64,000 nt of DNA from Cepaea nemoralis (Eukaryota; Mollusca; Gastropoda; Stylommatophora; Helicidae): positions 1-64,000 of the forward strand of contig JACEFZ010014613.1 of NCBI GenBank assembly GCA_014155875.1, given 5' to 3'. Under the pieces are notes generated by a model. The model did not search any database and had not been told where the DNA came from. It saw only the letters and a list, made by a program, of their open reading frames with translations. Position numbers and translations under genes: made by a program. This document shows positions 39,301 through 51,152 of this stretch, piece by piece. Every line of letters starts with the position of its first letter. The stretch's first letter is position 1.

Positions 39301-42300
39301 CACTGACTCTCGCTTACATACCGGCACTTACATTCTTCCTTACACATATCATATAAGACCATGACATTCTCCCCCCGCACAACCAATGTGGCACTTACTC
39401 TTAGAAATGTGACACATTCTGTGTGTTACTCTCAGTACATCTTTCTAACCTTGTCAGGGGATTATATGATCATAAGCATGAGCTGGCGTTCCTTTTTGCT
39501 CTGATCTTTTTCGAGATTAACTTCAAACATTGTTCTCTCTTTTTCAGTATTGAGGTTTCTCTCAAGGTTTTGTCGTGGTCTGACAAATGTTCTGGTTGGG
39601 TCTACTTGTCATACCTCGTTATATTATTCAACCACCACTCCGTGACATTACATTCCGTTCATATTTCTCAATCGATTGTCTGTGCATTCTCATCTCATAG
39701 TCATTGTGTCTATGCTGGTTTAAGGATTCTCCATTGGTTTACGTCTCAAAATAAGGCTACAACTTCCTCTTACAGCATTCTTAAATTTTCTCTCTATTCA
39801 GACGTGGTTCCCCTCGTCTCTATTTAATGCACTCTACTCGATTCTTTATGAGCACGCTATGTCAATGTTGTGGTCATGGTTCGAATATAATTCATGTATG
39901 TCATAGTCTCCCTTACCTCATATTATGTCGGACCGTGAGTTGTTTCCCTTTGTGAGCACACCTCGTTTACTGTTATGGAGAGTTGTTATTAATCTCTTTA
40001 GTTAGCATCACCCTGTTGGCATGTTCTTTCTGGTCACCATCTTATGATGTTAATTCTATACCGCTATTGCTAAGCGTCATTCGTCGGGCTATCCAGCATA
40101 CGCGAAGGCAAGTTTGGTAACAATCGCGCATTGGGATTGCCAGGCGTTGATTCTCAGCATTACAACTTATTCTATTCGCCACTATACTTACGCTTATATG
40201 TACATATCACATTATAACAATATAAAGTATTATAATAATAAAATTAGACACTGGATGTCATACAGTTAATACATATACAATAAAATATACATCATCGATG
40301 CCTTTATGCACACATAGGATACCGTTCTTGTCCTGTGGAAGTTATGCACACGTAATTAAATCACCTGTGTTCAATGTTCGTTTCCGTGCTGAAATGTTTG
40401 GCATGTCTTCTCTCGCATACGATTATTGACGTCTTCTGTATACCATGATATTGTCTTTCCTTCTGTATAGTGCTTAAGACTGTTCACCAAGCTTGGTCAA
40501 TTTGTAAGTCTGATCTTTAAAACTGCTGGAATTCACACGTATACTGTAAAATTGCTGGAATTCCCACGTATAAAATAAGAATTAAGTTCAGTGGCCTTAA
40601 TTTTGAATGTGGCCATAGTGCGTCTGTCTGTCACTGTCTGTGCCATAGTTTGTAGGTTGGCCTCTGGTTCTTTCAACTGATCACCAGAAATGAGTGTCTG
40701 TACTGGTAAAGCTGTCGTCGTTGTTCGTCGATTTCCAAAAGGTAGATTCTGTAGATACTCGTTTGAAACAAAGTCAATCTGGGTATATCTTACTATTTGA
40801 TACCTGAAATCACATGTTGAGTCTTACTGTTTTGCTGGTGACACTTTCACGTTGAAGGACCTTTCATGCTGGTCTTTACAATGAAGTGTGCTAGTATCAT
40901 AGCGCTGGAGTCGTACAGCAGACAGGGCAACTCTGGAGTTACTCGATCTAAGGATATCAAGTGGGTTACGGTTAAAATTTTCCGAAAGGTGGGGATTTTC
41001 AAATTTTATGTTGAGATCATTTTGAGTGCTATCTCCAAACCTGCACTCGTACATGTGTGTATACATTCAATAGTTCAAATAATAATAATACACCATGTAT
41101 AGTTTTGAAATGTAATCGTGCATGTTGGTATGCGTTTCTGCAATTTGTGTGTATTTTCCAAAATATGTAGGGTAATTTGTTGCTGATTTTTGTCAGTAAT
41201 TCCACCGACTGATGATTTACATTGTTCAGAATAAATATGTGTCTGAGTTGATTTGACATAAAGTTTATCAGTAGTAAAAAGAAACCTTGGTTCAATAGTA
41301 ATGATATCAGTAACAAAGTTTGCTGGTTTGTCATGAGTAATATCATCTGTGTTGCGTCATGATGATGTGTGAATAAAACTGTCTGTGAAGACTGTTTTGT
41401 ATTTACAATGAGTAGTGCGAGTATAACCATGCACTGTGTACACTTGGTCATGTGTGCAGTTAGCAGGGCGTACAGGAGGTATAGTATGTACCATGGTGGT
41501 TTGTGATCTTTCTTCGCTCTTGTGAAATGTTTGTTTTCTGCATCTTTTTCCTTGTGATGATACACCCCAGTTTCTGTTTCTTGTTGTGAGATGGTACTCA
41601 AGTTGGTATGGTGTGGTACTTTGGTCTGTTCATCATGTTGTTGTATGATGAGTGGTGTAGTTAAAGCAGTGCTTGTTGTGGTGTTACCTTTCTGCCATGT
41701 GTGTGTTTTGGACTCTGTGTAGTCTGTCACATTCCATACATTTCCAATTAATAAATCACAGCATGGATTGTCTAATAAAGCACAAGTTACTCTGCCTGAT
41801 AGGAAAGGTGATTTTATATTGGCCCATGCCATAGGATATTTCTCTAATGTCCCTGAAACAGTTCTGCAATAGATGTACTCATCTAGATAGTCTTTAGGAT
41901 CAGCTAGGGTCTTTCGAAGACCGATAAGACAGGACCCTGTGTCGCGTACACATGTGCATACTGTGTCATTGATGTAACCTTCATGGAATGTTAGTTTTCC
42001 TAACGACAGTCTTGAGGTTTTGTTCATTTCCTCACTTTCTTGTTGAGTATTGACCTCTTTACATAAGGAATGAGGTTGAGTGATGTTTACAACATTATTA
42101 AAATATGGTACAAAGTCTGATGGATGAAACTCAGTTTGTTCTGCCTTTGCAGTGTTTGGTCTTATTTTCGTATCTGTGATGTTCACTCTTTCTACGTTCT
42201 TTGCTGAAATGTCTGTTGTAATGTTTATTGCTGCATTTGCTCTTGCTTTCTGTAGTCTTCTTACTCCGTCACATTCAAATCGTCTATGCCCATACGCAAG

Positions 42301-45049
42301 GCAAAAATGACATTTTGTTCTATATTTCCTTTGGTTTACCTTCCCCAGTTTTTGTGCTATGATAGTATTTAAGTATTCTTGATAAGTGGGGTTTTTATCG
42401 CATATTCCATTTTCTGTATGTGGAGTGTTACAATGTTTACACAGTATTGGTTTTGTTTTCTGTGGTTTGTTTTGACAATCTGTGGCTGCAGATGTTGTTG
42501 CTTGCACAGTATTTTTCTGTTGAGTGTTTTTAACCGGGTTTACACTTTGGTTGTAATACTTCGCGGCATTTTTCTAGTAAGTTTTTGATAGGTTCTTTGC
42601 TATGTTGTTCTAAATATTTTCCGCATTCAGCTGGTAGTGTTGCTTTTAGCTTTTCTATTAGCAAGAAATTTATGACTCCTTGATTGTTGTCTGAATGTTT
42701 AATTAACATTATTAGTTTTCTGAAAGATTCTTCTAATTCACTTATATACTGGGTGAATGCCTTGTCTGTAGTTGGTTTCAACTTTTGTATTTCTACTTTT
42801 AGAGTCTCGGATGAAGTTTGATAGTGTGTCAATATCCTTGTTTTATAATATTCATAGTCTTCGCTTGACATATCTGGTATGATCTCTTCAAGTTTTTTGT
42901 ATTTTATTGGTACGAATGCTCTGTACCATTTACCCCAATGTACTCCTGAGATGTTGTATTCTTGCATTTTCTTTTCAAAATTCTCTGTCCACTCATGCAA
43001 TGAGTTATGGTTTATATTACACTTTACTTTATCATGTGCCCGTGTCCTTTCGAACCATTTTTGCAACTTTCTGTAATGAGTTATGCCCCAAAAGTATGAT
43101 AGCTCTGGGCTGTGTTCATCATCTGAACTCATTTTCTGTTTCTTAATATTTAAATGTACAAATGATGATATCTATTCAAGCAAATCAAAGAATGCAGATT
43201 TGGGTGGTTAGCAATCAAAATTCAATCAACTTATCTTTATCTGCTGACTACTCGAACGCTTGATGTACAGGAACGTGATTCTCGTGTTGTTTACCGCTGA
43301 CCTGGTCTGGTTATGTCGGTCGCTTTGTAGGATTGAAACCTGCTGTGGAAAGAAATGATGTTATTTTCGTTCTGACTTTATTAACACATGTTTACTTTAC
43401 AATTTCTAATATATTCTGGAATAGGTCTTCTTCTTCTTTACAAAAGTGGCTTCCTTTTGTGCGTTCTACATGAGCGTGTAGTTCATGTGTACTTCTGACA
43501 CCATTATACCTGTCAGAGTCCTAATTGTGTGGCTCCATCTAGCTCACTGGACTTGGACAGGCAATTTACAACATCTACAACACATCTACCAATAACACAT
43601 AAATGCAATCGGAAACTGGCATTTATTACACTATATTACAAGTTGACAATATGGTCGCACTTTACGCTCAAACACTCGTTCAACACCAACAGCCCCCGCT
43701 AGCTCACAATGGCGATCTTTACACTGTCGCCCGTATGATCATTCACAATCACAACTTCACATCATCGCGCACATATCACAGTTAGTACATTCCTCGAATA
43801 TCAATGCACAACATTCATCTGCATCTGTCCATCACAACCACTATCGTTCTCTCGTTCTATCGCTCTCTAGATCTCCACACGTCCGTCCCTGTTCGCTGCC
43901 TCACACACTCTGCCTCTCTCCTGGTTGACCTTCCCACATCACGTGGCTCTGTTCACGGGATTCTTGCCTGACCGTCCGCTAGCCAAGCCGTGGCGTCTCT
44001 TACTGCCCTTTACCTCAGTCATGCTTACACTGACTCTCGCTTACATACCGGCACTTACATTCTTCCTTACACATGTCATATAAGACCATGACAAACATCT
44101 ACTATCTGCATTCTCCAATGCTTGTTCTGAATTCGGTTTAACAATTAACAAAAAGAAGACACAGATTATGTCACAAGGTGCACATGGTGTACCATCAATC
44201 TTTATTGACGACGCCGAACTGGAGATAGTAGACCATTTTACATATCTAGGATCAGAGGTAAATAGCAAATTATCCCTCGATCAGGAAATCAACATCAGGA
44301 TTGGCAAGGCAGCAACAACAATGAACATGTTAGCAAAAAGAGTCTGGGAGAACAGGAAGCTTACTGCCAAAACAAAAGTCCTCGTCTACCAAGCCTTGTT
44401 CCTTAGTACTCTTCTTTATGGCAGTGAAACCTGGACAACTTACTCACGCCAAGAGAAACGTTTAAACAGCTTTCATATGCGGTGTCTGCGAAGAATACTT
44501 GGTATTAAGTGGCAAGACAAAATCACAAATACTGAAGTATTGGAAAGATCAGGTTGTGTGACGGTGTATTCCATGCTCAGTCTTCGTAGACTTAGATGGA
44601 TAGGACACGTTAGGATGATGGATGATGGTAGAATACCAAAGGACATCTTTTTTGGTGATTTACAGACGGGTAGGAGATCTCAGGGTCGGCCTCTACTACG
44701 ATACAAAGATGTGTGTAAGCGGGACATGATTGATACAGGCATTGATAATGCACATTGGGAGCACGTCGCCGCCTGAACGTGTTGCATGGAGGGCAACTAT
44801 CAGAAACTGGAATAAAGACAAAGGAGAAAATGATTGCAGATAAAGCACACACAGGGCGTGAGAGACGTAAGATGGTGCAAAATGGTGGAAATGACCATGT
44901 TTTCACATGCACCTACTGTGGGCAAACATTTGCAGCAAGAATTGGCCTTACCAGCCACACTCACCACCGCCATGGATCGTAGTTATTAAGCCTTTTTAAA
45001 GCACAATGTACCAAACTATCGTCTGTCAAGACGGAAAGGTGCCAATGAA

Positions 45050-45138
<89 letters not shown>

Positions 45139-45141
45139 GTG

Positions 45142-45235
<94 letters not shown>

Positions 45236-48200
45236 ACTATATGGAACATATCAGACAATACATTGTGTAATCTGTAGTTTGTATCTTCTTTTGAAGTTCA
45301 CAAAAGGAAACACTGTTTTCATGTTGATGCTTGGTTAAAATGATAACTGATGAAAGTAACAAACATCATCTTGATTCTGGTTTCAGGAAAATGCATAGAC
45401 GGCATCAGCTCTCATACGTGTGAATGCAACCCTAACTATGCAGGCAGCAGCTGTGAGCTGTTGCTGGATCCATGCACTCCAAATCCTTGCTTCAATGGTG
45501 CTTATTGCTGCAGGAAAGGGAAGAACTCTTGCTCTTCTGATTTGCCAACTGGATATTATGAATGCTATTGCATTAATGGTTTTACAGGTGAGACTAGTTG
45601 CTTCTTCTTTTTCATCCCTCTTTCGAAGGGAGTGCATCACACTTATACTCACACATGCGGTATCATTTGATACCAGTGGTTCTTGGAAACATCTGCAGCC
45701 CTATGCTGAGATCAGGTGTACATGAAATGTCATTGGTTACCAGTGGTTCTTGGAAACATTTGCAGCCTATGCTGAGATCAGGTGTACATGAAATGTCATT
45801 GGTTACCAGTGGTTGTTGGAAACATATGCAGCCCTATGCTGAGATCAGGTGTACATGAAATGTCATTGGTTACTAGTGGTTGTTGGAAACATTTGCAGCC
45901 GTATGCTGAGATCAGGTGTACATGAAATGTCATTGGTTACCAGTGGTTGTTGGAAACATTTGCAGCCGTATGCTGAGATCAGGTGTAAAGGAAATGAAAT
46001 TGGTTACCAGTGGTTCTTGGAAACACCTGCAGCCGTATGCTGAGATCAGGTGTACATGAAATGTCATTGGTTACCAGTGGTTGTTGGAAACATTTGCAGC
46101 CGTATGCTGAGATCAGGTGTAAAGGAAATGAAATTGGTTACCAGTGGTTCTTGGAAACACCTGCAGCCGCATGCTGAGATCAGGTGTACATGAAATGTCA
46201 TTGGTTACCAGTGGTTCTTGGAAACATCTGCAGCCGTATGCTGAGATCAGGTGTACATGAAATGTCATTGGTTACCAGTGGTTGTTGGAAACATTTGCAG
46301 CCGTATGCTGAGATCAGGTGTACATGAAATGTCATTGGTTACCAGTGGTTCTTAGAAACATTCACAACCCTATGATGAGATCAGGTGTACATGAAATGTC
46401 ATTGGTTACCAGTGGTTGTTGGAAACATTTGCAGCCTATGCTGAGATCAGGTGTACATGAAATGTCATTGGTTACCAGTGGTTGTTGGAAACATATGCAG
46501 CCCTATGCTGAGATCAGGTGTACATGAAATGTCATTGGTTACCAGTGGTTGTTGGAAACATTTGCAGCCGTATGCTGAGATCAGGTGTACATGAAATGTC
46601 ATTGGTTACCAGTGGTTGTTGGAAACATTTGCAGCCGTATGCTGAGATCAGGTGTAAAGGAAATGAAATTGGTTACCAGTGGTTCTTGGAAACACCTGCA
46701 GCCGCATGCTGAGATCAGGTGTACATGAAATGTCATTGGTTACCAGTGGTTCTTGGAAACATCTGCAGCCGTATGCTGAGATCAGGTGTACATGAAATGT
46801 CATTGGTTACCAGTGGTTGTTGGAAACATTTGCAGCCGTATGCTGAGATCAGGTGTACATGAAATGTCATTGGTTACCAGTGGTTCTTAGAAACATTCAC
46901 AACCCTATGATGAGATCAGGTGTACATGAAATGTCATTGGTTACCAGTGGTTCTTGGAAACATTCACAACCCTATGATGAGATCAGGTGTACATGAAATG
47001 TCATTGGTTACCAGTGGTTCTTGGAAACATCTGCAGCCGTATGCTGAGATCAGGTGTACATGAAATGTCATTGGTTACCAGTGGTTCTTGGAAACATCTG
47101 CAGCCGTATGCTGAGATCAGGTGTACATGAAATGTCATTGGTTACCAGTGGTTGTTGGAAACATTTGCAGCCATATGCTGAGATCAGGTGTACATGAAAT
47201 GTCATTGGTTACCAGTGGTTCTTAGAAACATTCACAACCCTATGATGAGATCAGGTGTACATGAAATGTCATTGGTTACCAGTGGTTCTTGGAAACATTC
47301 ACAACCCTATGATGAGATCAGGTGTACATGAAATGTCATTGGTTACCAGTGGTTCTTGGAAACATTCACAACCCTAGGCTGAGATAAAACCCGGCACCTT
47401 CTAACAGAAGCTGATGCTAACCTCTCAGCCAAGGCGCCCCCAGACTAGTTTCAGTTTCAGGGATTCACCGGGACTTTGGAAATAATCCTCAGAAATTTAG
47501 CACTTCTCTGTGGTGGAGGGGTTATGGATGCAATTTGTAATACCGCATACCGGGTTCGGCAACACAGCTGTGGGTGATTTGGCAGCATACCACCTTGCAT
47601 TGGTTTTCAGGCATGGTATGAGTGTCAGTCGTTCAGAAAGCGATGACAAACTTGCCAAGAAACCACAACCTGCCAAAAAATGCAGGTGTTGACTGCGACT
47701 TCCTATAAAGGATATGCAAATAACTTTTATTTAGTTGCTTCTCTACTGGTGTGGGAAGTATCATTATGTCCTCTGCAAATATCATTTGACATTAACGGTT
47801 GTATTGGTTCAGAAAGATTTATTTATGTAACCCTGACATGCAGGTTCAAAGTAACCGAGAAGGAGTTAAAGTATTAGCAGTGACTCAGTTGAATCAAGTA
47901 ACAATTTGGAGATCAGCATGGCTGAATGGATCAGGGCGCTCATTCTTAAACTTCCGGTGTGCTGATGCTGAGGTAGTGGGTTCAACCCTTACACCAGTCA
48001 GCTGGACTAAAATGTTGACTTCTCATCCTTGACTTGGAGATGCAAATTGCATGTACCTTTAAAGTAGAAGTGGGTTCACCTGATGGACACTGGTATAGGG
48101 AAAGCTAATCCATATGCAAAAATCAGTCCATTGTACCAGAAGTAGTAGCACATGGACTACGCTTGAGTTGAAAGTGAGGATACATGAAAGGAAGAAAATG

Positions 48201-51121
48201 TAACAGTTTGATTGGGGAAGTTAATAAATAAATACACATGTAATGTTTGGCACTGATAGAAGTAGGGGTGAGAATTAGAGACTAGAGGATGCACTAGGAC
48301 AACATAACAACTGAAAGCTATAGTTAACTACCTGGATTCGAACCTGTCACCTCCAAATGACGACAGCGCCTCGCTGCAGGAACAAGTGTACTTCGACATA
48401 TAACCAACTAGACACCCCTATAAAATGTGCCTTCATTAGCCAGGTCTATGAACCCACAACTTGTGAATATGGATAGAATTCTTTTCCAACCATTGAAACA
48501 GCACCATAGGTCTCAGAAATTTGTATTAAACCGACAGAGGTCAAATAACAAACACACAATTACATCAGACCGTAATGCTGTGTTCAGTATAGTAACAAAC
48601 ATTTAAAGAAGGGAACTTATTGGTCGGTTCCAATGTTGTACATAAAAATATCAATTGGGGAACTCTTTGAGGCCACAAGACAGATAATAAATCAATCACG
48701 TGTTGTCTGGCGCTCATAGAAGGAGGGGGTAAGATTTAGAGACTAGAGGACACACTAGACAACATAAACATTAAAAGCTCTAGTTACTGACCGGGATTCA
48801 AATCTGTCATCTTCAAATGATGACAGCGCCTCGCTGCAGGAACAAGTGTACTTCAACGCATGACCAATATATGTTTCTGAAATATTTTATATGAGTTTGT
48901 ATAAAGCTTAGGAATAATTGACCACATACTTGTTTAGTTATCTTTAAAATATGTTTTATAATGTGTTTATAAGCTTTGTTTTGAGTCATTGGAAACATGT
49001 AGTACAGTTTTTTCTAATGAAACATCTGTTAAGTTGATCTTGTTCTCTTCGTAACCATCAATTTATAGTAACAGGTTTACAATTTAGTTTTCTTCTAGTG
49101 TTAGAAATATACATTTGATAAAGATTTTGTGTGCAGTGTAATATCTGTATTTTAGCTGTTGTAGCCAATGTAGTCAGTTTGTAAAAAAGAGTATTAATGT
49201 GTATCATTGATTTCTTTACAGGAAACAACTGTGAACAACGTGTACCAGCTTGTTCATCATCTCCTTGCCAGAATGGAGGACTTTGTTACACTTACAACTT
49301 AAGTTACAACTGCACATGCCCCGTGAACTTTCATGGTCACAACTGTGAAATCTCTGACCCTTGTGGCAGTAGCCCTTGCTTGAACGGTGGCGTCTGCACC
49401 AACTCGGCAAATGGAGGGTTTTCATGTCAATGTCCTCTGGGCTATTTAGGAACTGCAGTGTGAACTTTCCAACTGCATTGTCAATGGTTGTCTAAATGGT
49501 GGATCCTGCAAGTCTTTGAGCAACGGTACTAACAACTGTGAATGCTTGAAAGGTTATAGAGGATCTCGGTGTGAATTGATCTTCCCTTGTGCCTCACAGA
49601 TCTGCCTCAATGGTGGAACATGTTTAGATGTGACCCCATACATCTTTCATTGCAACTGTATTAATGACTTTGGTGGAACTTACTGTGAAAGTGAAGAGCC
49701 GTGTAAACCCAAGCCATGTTTGAATGGAGGTAGATGTATCAACAATGGAACTAGCTATTCATGCAGATGTCCCTCAGGCTATGGCGGTGTCCACTGTGAA
49801 GCACTCTTGGCATGTCCCACAGATGCATGCCTCAATGGTGGAACCTGCACAGAGAATACCCCATCTTTTCAATGCACTTGTCCAGTGGGTTTTACGGGCT
49901 CCAGATGTGAAACATACCTGGCCTGTACCAGCAATCCATGTCAGCTGAACTCTGCTTGTGTAGACAAAAGTAACAGCACTTTTGAATGCCTTTGTGGACC
50001 AGGGACAACTGGCACTAACTGTGAAACTATTCTCTCCTGTGTTTCAGCTCCTTGCCAAAATGGTGCTTTGTGTAATGATGTGAATAATACATACGTCTGC
50101 CAATGTCCCGGACAGTATACTGGAGTCAACTGTGAAGTCTTTCTTCCCTGTGCTAGCTTGCCATGTTTAAATGGAGGAAACTGTACCAACCATGCAGCAA
50201 CTTATGAATGCCATTGCCCTGGCCAGTTTTCAGGAAGTAGATGTGAAACTTCCCTGCCTTGTCTCAGCCTGCCATGTTTAAATGGAGCAACTTGTGTCAA
50301 CACTGCAGGTTCATTCTCTTGTATCTGCCCAGAAAACTACACTGGAAACCTCTGTGAGTATTCAGCTCATCCTTGTCAGAATCTGCCTTGTCAAAACAGC
50401 GGCAGCTGTGTGGAGTCTGGGCAAGGGTTTTCATGCATCTGTCCTGCTATTTACGTTGGTTCAAGGTGTGAGATCTCTGTTCCTTGTAGCAGCTCACCTT
50501 GTCACAACAATGGCATTTGTTTCAACAAGCAGAATGACTTTATATGCATCTGCCCGACAAACTGTCACTGGCCCCTCCTGTGATACAAAGTTGCCCTGTA
50601 TGAATACACCATGTTTCAACGGAACATGCATCAACGTTAATGAAAGCTTCTTTGTCTGTGAATGCTATACTGGCTATCAGGGGCAACTGTGTGATGAGAA
50701 AATTCCAGACTCCACATGCAGTCCACAGACATGTGTCAATGGACAGTGTGATGTCACAGGAGAGGGCATACACTACTGCAGGTGTAATGATGGTTTCTCA
50801 GGTATGATGTCACTTGTAAACATTCACAACATTTGTTCATTGTCTTTTATAAGCTGCCATGACACAGTATAGAAACTACATTTCATATTTGTTATACCAA
50901 CGAACAGTTATAACATTAATATAATTACTCTGATATTATTCATTGTTTCCTTGAATATTATTATGAGTTTAATAAATTATCCAGAGCATGCATACTTTTA
51001 AAATAACTTTTTATTTACTTTAAATTAATTTTCTGAGAATTATTATGTGTACTTGAGGAAAAATGTTTTCTTTTTGAAAATTTTTACCATGTGTCTTCTA
51101 AAACACATGCTGGCTAGCATA

Positions 51122-51152
<31 letters not shown>

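Larger units (their letters stand above)
38784..44093 (-). mobile_element. Gag-protease LTR element lacking polymerase, 5310 bp
   Basis: Two 583-bp LTRs (TG...CA) flank a 4144-bp interior. AACAT at 38779-38783 and 44094-44098 is the 5-bp target duplication. Orientation is minus: primer site near 43503, gag, zinc knuckle and protease, and a purine tract near 39372. Only one LTR difference was seen (38784-39366 against 43511-44093, at CACATATCAT/CACATGTCAT), so insertion is young. No reverse transcriptase, RNase H or integrase motif was found in 39367-43510. It resembles Ty3/gypsy Mag-type elements in gag and protease and is presumably mobilised in trans. Confidence 0.93.
36345..45050 (+). mobile_element. 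C2H2-tailed endonuclease LINE, split by an LTR element
   Basis: The sequence outside 38784-44093 forms one LINE of about 3.4 kb. Blocks: [12 protein letters not shown] (about 36515), [20 protein letters not shown] and [11 protein letters not shown] (endonuclease); [19 protein letters not shown] (about 37975); [20 protein letters not shown] and [20 protein letters not shown] at about 38735; thumb [32 protein letters not shown]; and a terminal C2H2 finger ([20 protein letters not shown]) near 44905-44980. Frame shifts near 37040, 37740, 38100 and 38570 kill it. The clade is unassigned (RTE/CR1-like). It ends at the TA tract. Confidence 0.9.

Noticed and set aside
39423..39827. 134-codon plus frame in the LTR element
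   Set aside because: It is antisense to the element, with T-rich composition and no domain.
45016..45270. Ser/Leu- and Arg/Glu-rich frames
   Set aside because: Translation of the TA and GA tracts.
45663..47385. Possible CRISPR array
   Set aside because: Units of 67 bp are repeated throughout without unique spacers, in a eukaryotic intron.
48340..48380. tRNA gene on minus
   Set aside because: Only the B-box region is tRNA-like; it is a SINE-C copy.
49434..49463. Micro-intron to explain the exon 10 frame break
   Set aside because: No GT donor within a sensible distance; a surplus base explains spacing and phase better.
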